Below, one piece after another: positions 41,853-49,774 of a DNA stretch of 64,000 bases. This DNA is from Mesorhizobium sp. L-8-3 (GTDB lineage Bacteria > Pseudomonadota > Alphaproteobacteria > Rhizobiales > Rhizobiaceae): NCBI RefSeq assembly GCF_016756615.1, contig NZ_AP023262.1, forward strand, positions 6,387,501 through 6,451,500, read 5' to 3'. The notes below the pieces were generated by a model. That model saw only the letters and a list, made by a program, of their open reading frames with translations, was not told the origin of the DNA and ran no database searches. The first letter of the stretch is position 1. Every line of letters starts with the position of its first letter. The translations under genes and the position numbers were made by a program.

Positions 41853-42929
41853 ATGTCGGACAATCCGGTTTTCGTCCTAAGCAAGCATGCGCGCGCACTC
41901 GTCGCGGCCGCCGGCCTTTCGCTCCTGCCGGCGGGCGTCGCTTCGGCCCAGGAGCTCAACGCCCTGATCTGGTGCGATCACGCCGATCCCGCGCTGCTGC
42001 GGCCTTTCGAGGAGGCGAACGGCGTCAAGGTCAATGTCAAGGAGTTCGAAGGCACCGGCGCGGGACTGGCTTTGGTCGAACAGTCCCAGCCGGGCGATTG
42101 GGACGTGATGGTGATCGATTCCATCGACGTGCCGCGCGGCGTGGAGAAGGGCCTGTTCGAACCGCTGCCCGAGGACAAGCTGCCCTTTGCCGATCTGTTT
42201 CCCGAGGTGCGGATGGACGGATCGACCATTGTCGACGGCAAGCGCTACGCTATCACGGAGAAGTTCAGCTACAACACGATCGGCTTCAACAAGGCGAAGG
42301 TCGATCCGGCCGACATGCAGTCCATGACCGCACTGACCGGCGACAAATACAAGGGCCGCATCGCGATCTACGACTATTATCTGCCCGTCATCGGGATGGC
42401 CATGCTGGCCGCCGGCAAGAAGACCGCGGAGCTGACCGAAGCCGACCTGCCCGCCATCAAGGACACGCTGCTCAGGATGAAGGCCAATGCCAAGCTGGTC
42501 GGCGAGGTCACCGCCAGCCAGACCGCGCTCGCGACCGGCGAGGCCGACATACTGGTCGGCGGAGGCGAATGGGTGACGGCCGGCCTCGCCAAGGAGAATC
42601 CTGATCTCGATTTCTCCATCCCCAACGAGGGCGCGGTGCTGTGGTCGCAGTCGCTCGCCATGTTCAAGGACAGCAAGAACAAGGACCTGGCGCTGAAGTT
42701 CATCCAGTATGTGCTGAGCCCGGAAGGCCAGGCGCGGCTCGCTACCTCGTCCTGCTATTGGGGCATGCCCTCCAACACCAAGGCTGCGCTCACTGACGAA
42801 CAGAAGCAGACGCTGCGCTTTGACGAGCAGCCAGCATTCCTGGCGCGGGCGCAGCCCTATCCGGCCCCGGATGCCGATCTTGACAAGAAGCTGCAGGATC
42901 TGTGGACCGAAATGCTCCAGGCGCAGTGA
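41853..42929 (+). CDS. Spermidine/putrescine-type ABC transporter substrate-binding protein
   Basis: A 358-residue periplasmic binding protein with a signal peptide (ALVAAAGLSLLPAGVASAQ). The mature part has ELNALIWCDHADPALLRPFEEANGVKV, DVMVIDSIDVPRGVEKGLFEPL and SYNTIGFNKAKVDP, as in PotD/PotF-like proteins. Ligand not predictable. ATG 41853 follows AGGGGAGAACATTC. First gene of a five-gene operon (binding protein, two permeases, ATPase, metallo-hydrolase), divergent from a TetR regulator. Confidence 0.88.
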   Translation: MSDNPVFVLSKHARALVAAAGLSLLPAGVASAQELNALIWCDHADPALLRPFEEANGVKVNVKEFEGTGAGLALVEQSQPGDWDVMVIDSIDVPRGVEKGLFEPLPEDKLPFADLFPEVRMDGSTIVDGKRYAITEKFSYNTIGFNKAKVDPADMQSMTALTGDKYKGRIAIYDYYLPVIGMAMLAAGKKTAELTEADLPAIKDTLLRMKANAKLVGEVTASQTALATGEADILVGGGEWVTAGLAKENPDLDFSIPNEGAVLWSQSLAMFKDSKNKDLALKFIQYVLSPEGQARLATSSCYWGMPSNTKAALTDEQKQTLRFDEQPAFLARAQPYPAPDADLDKKLQDLWTEMLQAQ

Positions 42930-42942
42930 GATCGGATAGGGA

Positions 42943-43779
42943 ATGAGCGCCCGGCGACACGTCGCGCAATGGGCGCTGGTCACGCCGGCGCTCGCCTGGA
43001 CGCTGCTGTTCTTCGTGCTTCCCTTCGTCGCCATGGTCGCGGTCAGCCTGACCGCCCATGACGACGGCGGCTTTACGCTCGACAATTATTCAAGCTTCTT
43101 CCTCAACCCGGCCTATTGGCAGGCGATGGTCAACTCGCTGCAGGTGACCGCCATCGTCACCCTGGCCTCGGTCCTGCTTGCCTATCCCTTCGCCTGGGTC
43201 CTGGCCGAGCAGGTGCCCGAGCGCTTCCAGCGCCTCGCGCTGATGCTGGCAGTCCTGCCGTTCTGGACGTCTTATGTCGTGCGTTCCTACAGTTGGCTCC
43301 TGGTCCTCGCCGAGAACGGCGTCGTCAATCGCGCTCTCACCGGCCTTGGCCTGCTCGCCGCGCCGACGCAGCTCGCCAACACGCGGTTCGCGACCGTCGT
43401 CGGTTTCGTGCATTTCTTCGTCATGCTCCTGACGCTCACCATCTTCGCCAATCTGAAGCAGCTCAGCCCCAGCTACCGCAAGGCAGCCGCCGACCTTGGC
43501 GCGGGGCCCGTCCGCACCTTCGTCCATGTGGTGCTGCCCCTCACCTTGCCCGGCATCATGGTCGGCGTCTTCCTGACCTTCGTGCTGGCCATCGGCGACT
43601 ACATCACGCCGCAGATCCTGGGCGGCAACAACGAACTGCTCATGCCCCAACTCATCATGATGCAGATCGGACGGCGCGGCGATTTCCCGCTGGCCTCGGC
43701 CCTGTCGATCATCCTGATGGCGGTGGTCACGATCGGCTATCTCGCGTGCGCCCGTTGGCTGAAGATCGAGCGGGCATGA
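42943..43779 (+). CDS. ABC transporter permease (PotB type)
   Basis: A 278-residue inner-membrane permease with six helices. The cytoplasmic EAA loop is SYRKAAADLGAGPVRTFVHVVLPLTLPGI, which contacts the ATPase. The N-terminus WALVTPALAWTLLFFVLPFVAMV is typical of PotB homologues. It starts 13 bases after the binding-protein stop and its TGA overlaps the next ATG. Confidence 0.92.
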   Translation: MSARRHVAQWALVTPALAWTLLFFVLPFVAMVAVSLTAHDDGGFTLDNYSSFFLNPAYWQAMVNSLQVTAIVTLASVLLAYPFAWVLAEQVPERFQRLALMLAVLPFWTSYVVRSYSWLLVLAENGVVNRALTGLGLLAAPTQLANTRFATVVGFVHFFVMLLTLTIFANLKQLSPSYRKAAADLGAGPVRTFVHVVLPLTLPGIMVGVFLTFVLAIGDYITPQILGGNNELLMPQLIMMQIGRRGDFPLASALSIILMAVVTIGYLACARWLKIERA

Positions 43780-44564
43780 CGATGCGCCGACTGATCCGCA
43801 CCCTTGCCGCCATCTATGCGCTCCTGGTCTACGGTTTCATCTTCCTGCCGGTGATCGTCCTGGTGCTGTTCTCGCTGCAGTCGACCTCCTTCCCGATCCC
43901 GCCCTTCACCGGGCCGTCGCTGCGCTGGTACGCCGCCGTGCTATCGGATGTCAGGCTGACCTCGGCACTGTTCAACTCCATCCTTGTCGCCGTCTCGTCT
44001 TCCCTTGTCGCGGTCGTGCTGGGCTTCCTCGGTGCCTGGGGTTTCGCGCGATTTCTCCTGCCAGGGTCGGCCTGGCTGCGCGGCCTGATCACGCTGCCGC
44101 TGACGGTCAGCTATTTGATCATCGGCATGGGCCTTCTCGTCCTGTTCAACTGGATCGGCCTGTCGAAATCGCTGGCTGCCGCAGGCATCGGTCACGTCGT
44201 GGTCAACCTGCCCCTCTGCTTCGCCATCATCTACAGCCAGATGGGCGATCATCAGGTCAATCTCGAGCGCGCCGCGCGCGATCTCGGCGCACCGGAATGG
44301 AAGGTGCTCACCATGGTCACCGTCCCGGTGATGGCACCGGCCATCTTCGCCGCCTTCTTCCTGTCCATGACCTTTTCCTGGGACGAGTTCGTGATCTCCT
44401 TCCTGCTGACCCGTTTCGACACAACGCTTCCCGTCGAGATCTGGAACCTGTTGCGTGCCGGTCTCAACCCCAGGACCAATGCGGTCGGGTCCCTGGTCTT
44501 CGCAGTCTCGATCGTCCTGGTCCTGATCCTCGAATTCACGCTGTTCAGGAAAAGGTCGGCATGA
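43776..44564 (+). CDS. ABC transporter permease (PotC type)
   Basis: A 262-residue six-helix permease starting MTMRRLIRTLAAIYALLVYG, with FIFLPVIVLVLFSLQS and the EAA loop LERAARDLGAPEWKVLTMVTVPVMAPAI. The start overlaps the previous stop (ATGA) and its own stop overlaps the ATPase start in the same way. It pairs with the upstream permease to form the channel. Confidence 0.92.
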   Translation: MTMRRLIRTLAAIYALLVYGFIFLPVIVLVLFSLQSTSFPIPPFTGPSLRWYAAVLSDVRLTSALFNSILVAVSSSLVAVVLGFLGAWGFARFLLPGSAWLRGLITLPLTVSYLIIGMGLLVLFNWIGLSKSLAAAGIGHVVVNLPLCFAIIYSQMGDHQVNLERAARDLGAPEWKVLTMVTVPVMAPAIFAAFFLSMTFSWDEFVISFLLTRFDTTLPVEIWNLLRAGLNPRTNAVGSLVFAVSIVLVLILEFTLFRKRSA

Positions 44565-45616
44565 CGGCGCTCGTCGACGTCCGCAATGTCTCGCACAGCT
44601 TCGGCACCCTCAAGGTGCTGAAGGGCATCTCGCTCTCCATCGAGCCGGGCAGCTATACGGTCCTGCTCGGCCCTTCGGGCTCGGGCAAGACGACGCTCCT
44701 TTCGATCCTCGGCGGCTTCGTCACGCCGACCGACGGCAAGGTCTTCATCGGCGGCGAGGACTGCACCGCCGTGCCGCCGGCCCGGCGCCCGACCACGACG
44801 GTCTTCCAGGACTACGCCCTGTTCCCGCATATGAGCGTCGGCGGCAATGTCGGGTTCGGCCTGCGCATGCGCGGCGTCGACGGTGCGACGCGTGCGGCCC
44901 GGGCGCGTGAGGCGCTGGCCCTGGTTGGCCTGGCCAACGCCTTCGCCAAGAAGCCGCACCAGCTCTCGGGCGGGCAGCGGCAGCGTGTGGCGCTCGCCCG
45001 AGCGCTGGTGGTGGAGCCTGCGGTCCTGCTGCTCGACGAGCCGCTCGGAGCGCTCGACCTCAAGCTGCGTCGCCAGATGCAGGACGAGCTGAAGTCGCTT
45101 CAGAAGCGTGTCGGCACAGCCTTCGTGCACGTCACCCACGATCAGGAGGAGGCGATGGCGCTGGCCGACCACTGCGTGGTCATGAACGAGGGCCGCATCG
45201 AAGACCAGGGCACGCCGGAACGCGTCTATGCCAGACCCGCGACCCGGTTCACTGCGAGCTTCATGGGCGAGAGCACCTTGTTGCCCGCCAAGGTCGTCGC
45301 AGCGCACGACGGAACGTCGTCGATCGTCAGCAGCTTCGGGCCGATCCCCCTGCCCAGCGACGCTGCGCCGGGATCGGCGATCTGGATTGCCATCCGGCCG
45401 GAGCATCTCAAAGTCGGCGACACAGCTGTGCGGCTGGGCACGGCCAAGGTCGAGGACGTGGTTTTCCAGGGAAGCTTCAAACGCGTGCTGGCGACATCGC
45501 TCGACGATCCCGCCGTTCACTTCACCCTCCGGCTCGGCGCCGAGGCCAGGGTTCGCCAAGGTGAAACTGTCCCGCTATGCTGCCAAGCCTCCGATATCGT
45601 CGTTCTGGCGGAGTGA
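44561..45616 (+). CDS. ABC transporter ATP-binding protein (PotA type)
   Basis: A 351-residue ATPase with a complete set of motifs: Walker A GPSGSGKTT, Q-loop VFQDYALFPHMSV, signature LSGGQRQRVALARAL, Walker B LLLDEPLGALD and switch histidine VTHDQEEAM. A C-terminal TOBE domain (IAIRPEHLKV) follows. It drives the importer encoded just upstream. Its stop is two bases before the metallo-hydrolase start. Confidence 0.94.
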   Translation: MTALVDVRNVSHSFGTLKVLKGISLSIEPGSYTVLLGPSGSGKTTLLSILGGFVTPTDGKVFIGGEDCTAVPPARRPTTTVFQDYALFPHMSVGGNVGFGLRMRGVDGATRAARAREALALVGLANAFAKKPHQLSGGQRQRVALARALVVEPAVLLLDEPLGALDLKLRRQMQDELKSLQKRVGTAFVHVTHDQEEAMALADHCVVMNEGRIEDQGTPERVYARPATRFTASFMGESTLLPAKVVAAHDGTSSIVSSFGPIPLPSDAAPGSAIWIAIRPEHLKVGDTAVRLGTAKVEDVVFQGSFKRVLATSLDDPAVHFTLRLGAEARVRQGETVPLCCQASDIVVLAE

Positions 45617-45618
45617 GC

Positions 45619-46371
45619 ATGAGCCGACCGTGCGTCGTCGAAGACGCGTCCTGGTACGAGACCATCCGCATGGCCGACGGGGTTACGCTGATCCACGAGC
45701 CATGGATAAAACCCTTCTATCGCTGCAACATCTGGCATGTGCGCGGCCGCGACCGGGACCTGCTCTTCGACAGCGGGCTCGGCCATGTCAGCCTCGCGGC
45801 ACACGTCCCCCTCGTCACCGAACGGAAGGTCGTCTGCGTGGCCAGCCATACGCATTTCGACCATATCGGCTGCCATCATGAATTCCCCGATCGCTGCGTG
45901 CATGCCGCCGAAGCCGCCATCCTCGCCGACCCGCGGAACGAATGGACGCTAGCCGACCGCTATGCGACCGACGACATGTTCGACGCCTTGCCTGAGCGAT
46001 GGGACGCAGCGCACTACCATATCGAACCTGCCCCGGCCGGACGGATACTCGAACATGGCGCCATCATCGATCTCGGCGACCGCGCCTTCGAGGTCGTCCA
46101 TACTCCGGGCCACTCGCCGGGCGGAATCGCGCTCTATGAAAAGAGCACCCGCACATTGCTCTCCGGCGACATCGTCTATGACGGGCCGCTCATCGACGAC
46201 GCGTATCATTCGCAGGTCGACGACTACATGGCCACGCTCGAGCGTCTGCGCGAACTGGACGTCGACGTCGTCCATGGCGGCCATTTCCCGAGTTTCGGCC
46301 GCACCCGCTACCGCCAGATCATCGACGAATATCTGGCGCTGAAGCGCAAGCCGGGCTGCCATCTCGCATAA
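45619..46371 (+). CDS. Metallo-beta-lactamase-fold hydrolase
   Basis: A 250-residue MBL-fold enzyme with a full metal set: HTHFDHIG (His77, His79, Asp81, His82), HTPGHSPGG (His161), SGDIVYDG (Asp184) and GGHFPSFG (His222). It lacks a signal peptide, so it acts in the cytoplasm. Its position as last gene of the importer operon suggests that it processes the imported compound. The family is too broad to name the substrate (lactonase, thioesterase or other hydrolysis). Confidence 0.85.
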   Translation: MSRPCVVEDASWYETIRMADGVTLIHEPWIKPFYRCNIWHVRGRDRDLLFDSGLGHVSLAAHVPLVTERKVVCVASHTHFDHIGCHHEFPDRCVHAAEAAILADPRNEWTLADRYATDDMFDALPERWDAAHYHIEPAPAGRILEHGAIIDLGDRAFEVVHTPGHSPGGIALYEKSTRTLLSGDIVYDGPLIDDAYHSQVDDYMATLERLRELDVDVVHGGHFPSFGRTRYRQIIDEYLALKRKPGCHLA

Positions 46372-46433
46372 AGGGCAGTCACCTGGGGGTGGGGCAATCC
46401 CGAAGCCTTGATCGAGCGCCCTCGCTCGGGCCG

Positions 46434-47843
46434 TCACGGAATGACGTAAAGAGCCACCTCGTTGGCGATCCCACGCAGCATCGCGCCCTTCGAGACGGGC
46501 GACACCCTCGCCGCCTCGAGCACCTGCACGGCGCGAGCGTCGCCGACCACCGCGTCGGTCGCGTAGATCGACTGCGAATTGGCCAATCCCTGGACGCGCG
46601 AGGCGATGTTGACGGTCTGGCCGAAATAGTCCTGCCGCTCGTTCATGGACACGGCGATGCAGGGTCCTTCGTGGATGCCGATCTTCAGGAGCAGGTCCTC
46701 GCGGCCGCGCGCTTCGTTGAGTTCACGCATTGCCTCACGCATGCGCAAGGCTGCCGCCACCGCCCTGTCCGGCGTGGGGAAAGTCGCCATGACCGCGTCG
46801 CCGATGGTCTTGACAACGGCGCCCGCCTCGGCCGCGACAATCTCGTTGAGCACACGGAAATGGGCGCGAACGAGATCGAAGGCGGCCAGGTCTCCGACCC
46901 GGTCGTAGAGCTCGGTCGAGCCGCGAAGATCGGTGAACAGGAAAGTGAGGCTGGTGATCTTCAGCCGCTGGTCCACATCGAGCGTGTCGGTCCGATAGAG
47001 ATCGCGGAAGGTCTGGTTGGTAAGCAGGCGCTTTGCCGTAAGAAATGGCCGACGCTTCGCCAGCATCTGGTGAAGCACGTCCCCGGCGATACAGACCGAA
47101 GGCAGGGTCCGCGTGTCGATCTTGTTCTCGAAGGTTATCCGGATCGGCCCGGGATGCATCTCCAATGTCTGGCTATGGGTATGCTCGCGGTCGATGATCA
47201 CGATCAGGCTCTGCCGGTCGCGCGTCGGCTCGCCCTTCACGTCGAGGAACTGCACGGAATGCGTGACGGGTTCGAAGACGATCACGAATTCCGGCGGCAG
47301 TTGGATGGACAGGATAGCCTTTTCCCCTGGAGGAAGCTCGACGGTCTCGATGATGAAGTCCTCGACCAGCGACTCGAACCCCTCTTCGGGCAGGTCCACC
47401 CCCGACCCCCAATAGATCTGCCGGAAATACTCCGCCGGCGGCAGCTCGTGCGGGGAATGCGCGGCGATCCGGCGCACCCGCGGGCTGACCGTGAAGGTGA
47501 CCTCGACCATTTCGTCGAGCGTCGGTTCATATCCCGCGGCGCAAAGCGCACACACATATTCGTCCTTGCGGATCGTCTTCAGCGTCGCGTTGGTGTCCAG
47601 GACGCCACCACAGCCGGGGCAGAGCACGTTCCACGAGATATCGAACAGACCGATCCGTGCAGCATGGAGGAACGCCGCGATGGCGGTATCCTCGTCGAGA
47701 CCGTGCTCGGCCGCGAAAGCCAGCACATTGACCCGGCACAGCCTGTAGTCCGGCTCGCCCGCAACCAGCCGCTCGATCGCCGCTACCGCCTTCTCGTCCG
47801 CGAATTGTCGCAGAATGGGGAAAAGATCGCTGGCTTCGCTCAT
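46434..47843 (-). CDS. DUF5939-type adenylate/guanylate cyclase
   Basis: A 469-residue soluble protein. The N-terminal 290 residues form a DUF5939-like domain with a four-cysteine zinc-ribbon pattern (CPGC at 75-78, CALC at 98-101). The C-terminal class III cyclase domain (about 296-469) has metal aspartates in FLFTDLRGST (Asp305) and KTIGDAVMATF (Asp349), the purine-selecting Lys345, and VNIASRVQG (Asn412, Arg416). These are all the residues needed to make cAMP. ATG 47843 begins the conserved N-terminus. It is divergent from a DUF3307 gene and lies close to a cyclic-nucleotide-binding protein. Confidence 0.87.
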   Translation of the reverse strand: MSEASDLFPILRQFADEKAVAAIERLVAGEPDYRLCRVNVLAFAAEHGLDEDTAIAAFLHAARIGLFDISWNVLCPGCGGVLDTNATLKTIRKDEYVCALCAAGYEPTLDEMVEVTFTVSPRVRRIAAHSPHELPPAEYFRQIYWGSGVDLPEEGFESLVEDFIIETVELPPGEKAILSIQLPPEFVIVFEPVTHSVQFLDVKGEPTRDRQSLIVIIDREHTHSQTLEMHPGPIRITFENKIDTRTLPSVCIAGDVLHQMLAKRRPFLTAKRLLTNQTFRDLYRTDTLDVDQRLKITSLTFLFTDLRGSTELYDRVGDLAAFDLVRAHFRVLNEIVAAEAGAVVKTIGDAVMATFPTPDRAVAAALRMREAMRELNEARGREDLLLKIGIHEGPCIAVSMNERQDYFGQTVNIASRVQGLANSQSIYATDAVVGDARAVQVLEAARVSPVSKGAMLRGIANEVALYVIP

Positions 47844-48058
47844 CGCATCGTCTCTCCGCGTCGGGCGATAGAGACCGGAGATTACACCTTCGTGGCGGTG
47901 GCTGCCACCTCGCCATGGCGGTCGGACTGCGGTGAACCCCGCGGAACGCGGCTGCACTCCAGGCAAAAGCGGTAGCCGACAGACCGAGCCCGATCCAAGC
48001 CCGAACCCGGAAGGCCTCAAGGCTGTTTCGCGCGCGGCGAAAACGAATATGATGCGGC

Positions 48059-48445
48059 ATGGCGACCTATCTGCTCCTTCTTCTTGTCGGGCTCCAGACC
48101 AAGCATTTCGTGGCGGACTATCTGCTGCAGACCCGGTGGATGCTTGCCGGCAAGGCGAGCTTCCGCAAGCCTGGCGGCTATTGCCATGTCGGTGTTCACG
48201 CCGTCGGTTCGCTCATCGTGCTCATCCTCGCCGGCGTGCCTGCGGCAATGATGGCGGTGCTTCTCATCGCCGAGGCGGTGGTGCATTACCTCATCGACTT
48301 CGGCAAGGCGGCATGGTCGAGGAACCGGCCGGCCGACATCACCTCGGCCCCGTTCTGGGCGGCGCACGGCGCCGACCAGCTTCTGCACCAGATCACCTAT
48401 GCGGTGATGGTCTATGTCGTGCTCACATCAGCGCACGGCATGTAA
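48059..48445 (+). CDS. DUF3307 membrane protein
   Basis: A 128-residue protein with four membrane helices. The family pattern is LLLLLVGLQTKHFVADYLLQT, then WMLAGKASF and VHYLIDFGKAAW. DUF3307 proteins are conserved in bacteria but have no proven function. It is divergent from the cyclase gene, sharing a 215-base promoter region, and convergent with the cyclic-nucleotide-binding gene across a repeat-rich gap. Confidence 0.85.
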   Translation: MATYLLLLLVGLQTKHFVADYLLQTRWMLAGKASFRKPGGYCHVGVHAVGSLIVLILAGVPAAMMAVLLIAEAVVHYLIDFGKAAWSRNRPADITSAPFWAAHGADQLLHQITYAVMVYVVLTSAHGM

Positions 48446-49294
48446 AGCAACGGTCGATGAGATTGACCGTCGGAGCGTGCCTGCGTGCCGCGCCTGTTGG
48501 CGCGAGAGCCGAACGGCCCGGACGCGTAATCACACCAACGGTCGACGAAATCGTTGGAGCCCGCGACCGCGCCGCCCACGCCCGCTGCCCCGGAAGCCTG
48601 GGGGACCGGAGGGCCGCGCCGGCGATTGAGGTAAGGTGGATGCGCAGCATCCACCGGGCCTGGATGTGTTCAACATCCAGTGCCAGCTATGGGTTGCACC
48701 TATCTCAACAGAACGAGGCGAGGCGTCTCGGCAGGCAGATGAAGGGCGCCGCCCAGAGGCCCAAGAAGGCCGCTCACCCTTACCGGTTGCGGGGCGCGCC
48801 ACGGGTCTCGCCCGTCCTTCGCACCCCCCGTGAAAAACGTGGAGAGGGGGACCTCCACGTCGCGCCTCTCAGTGCAAACCGACATATGCGCATCCACTGC
48901 CATTGGTCTGACGCGTAGCTGCCCGGCTCCTGTTTTTCGGCCGGCGACAACCGAGCCCGGACGGCCGGCGTCCTGTAGAAAACTGGAAATTAACAGGACG
49001 GGCCTGTTATTTCGGCATGCCGTCGAAGGCGGGATGACGGGGCAATGCTTGCAGCGTTTGCGCCGCCCTCGCCTGGCTACCGACATCGCGTGAAAGGATC
49101 GGAGAGGACCGCCTGCCGGGACGGCCCGCCTCGTTCTGCGGATAGGTGCATCCTCGGCAGCGGAGCCGGCGGGCGTAGTTCATCACGTTGAAAGCAGGCG
49201 TCAAAAATTCACTGTGGCGGCGCCGGTGTCAACGGTGGTCATCAAGGATTGATCGACTGCAGAGATGTGTGCATGCCGTAGAGTGCCATTGGTA
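48446..49294. other. Long intergenic region, 849 bases, repeats but no gene recognised
   Basis: The left 230 bases hold a partial and a fuller family B repeat. The remainder (48680-49294) has short open frames on both strands but none with a ribosome-binding site, signal peptide or familiar motif. A hairpin TCCACGTttttcACGTGGA-like pairing surrounds 48833-48860, and a T-rich tract occurs near 48931. The region separates two convergent genes and is the longest gene-free gap in the window. Confidence 0.45.
48447..48672 (+). repeat. Intergenic repeat family B, copy 3 (tandem, one partial)
   Basis: A partial unit (AACGGTCGATGAGATTGACC through about 48530) is followed by a fuller one starting ACCAACGGTCGACGAAATCG at 48533. 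It continues with GGAGGGCCGCGCCGGCGATT, GAGGTAAGG and GTGGATGCgcaGCATCCAC. The blocks match those at 3521 and 39430. It again lies between convergent genes. Confidence 0.7.
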
Positions 49295-49756
49295 TCAGTG
49301 ACTGTTGCGCGCCTCGAGCGCGGCCGTCAGGTCGCTGGTCGTGTTGGCGAGCCTCTGCGCGAGAACGCGCATGATCTGCAGGGCAGCGCCCGGGGACTCC
49401 GAGATCAGTTCGAGAAACCGGTCCTTGCGGATGCGCAGCGTAAGCAGGTTTCCGCTGGCGCGCACCGTTGCGGTGCGCGGCACCTCGCAAAAGATCGCGA
49501 TCTCGCCGAACAGCGAATGCTGCGGCAGATGGGCCACGACCCTCTCATGGCCGTTTGTCTCGGTGACGACATCGACTTCGCCCCTCAGGATGAAGTAGGC
49601 ATCACCACTGGCCGACCCCTGCCGGAAGACCACCTCGCCATCCTCGAAGCCCTGCTTCTCGGACGTATAGGCAAGCAGCTTGAGCTTCCCGTCCTCCATG
49701 GAGGAAAAGAACGGCACACTGCGCAGCAGGATCACCTCTTCATTGAGCGATGTCAT
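49295..49756 (-). CDS. Stand-alone cyclic-nucleotide-binding domain protein
   Basis: A 153-residue protein consisting of one CNB domain. The phosphate-binding cassette is intact: SLFGEIAIFCEVPRTATVRA with Glu85 and Arg94, the residues that hold the ribose and cyclic phosphate. There is no DNA-binding helix-turn-helix, so it is not a Crp-type regulator; the C-terminal 40 residues are helical and could contact a partner. It begins 18 bases after the stop of the pseudo-ABC protein on the same strand and should be co-expressed with it. The DUF5939 cyclase lies 1.5 kb away. Confidence 0.87.
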   Translation of the reverse strand: MTSLNEEVILLRSVPFFSSMEDGKLKLLAYTSEKQGFEDGEVVFRQGSASGDAYFILRGEVDVVTETNGHERVVAHLPQHSLFGEIAIFCEVPRTATVRASGNLLTLRIRKDRFLELISESPGAALQIMRVLAQRLANTTSDLTAALEARNSH

Positions 49757-49774
49757 GTCAGCCCCGTAAGACCA

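Noticed and set aside
48700..49086. 128-codon frame on the minus strand in the gene-free gap
   Set aside because: Arg/Pro-rich composition, no ribosome-binding site or domain, and partly repeat-derived sequence.
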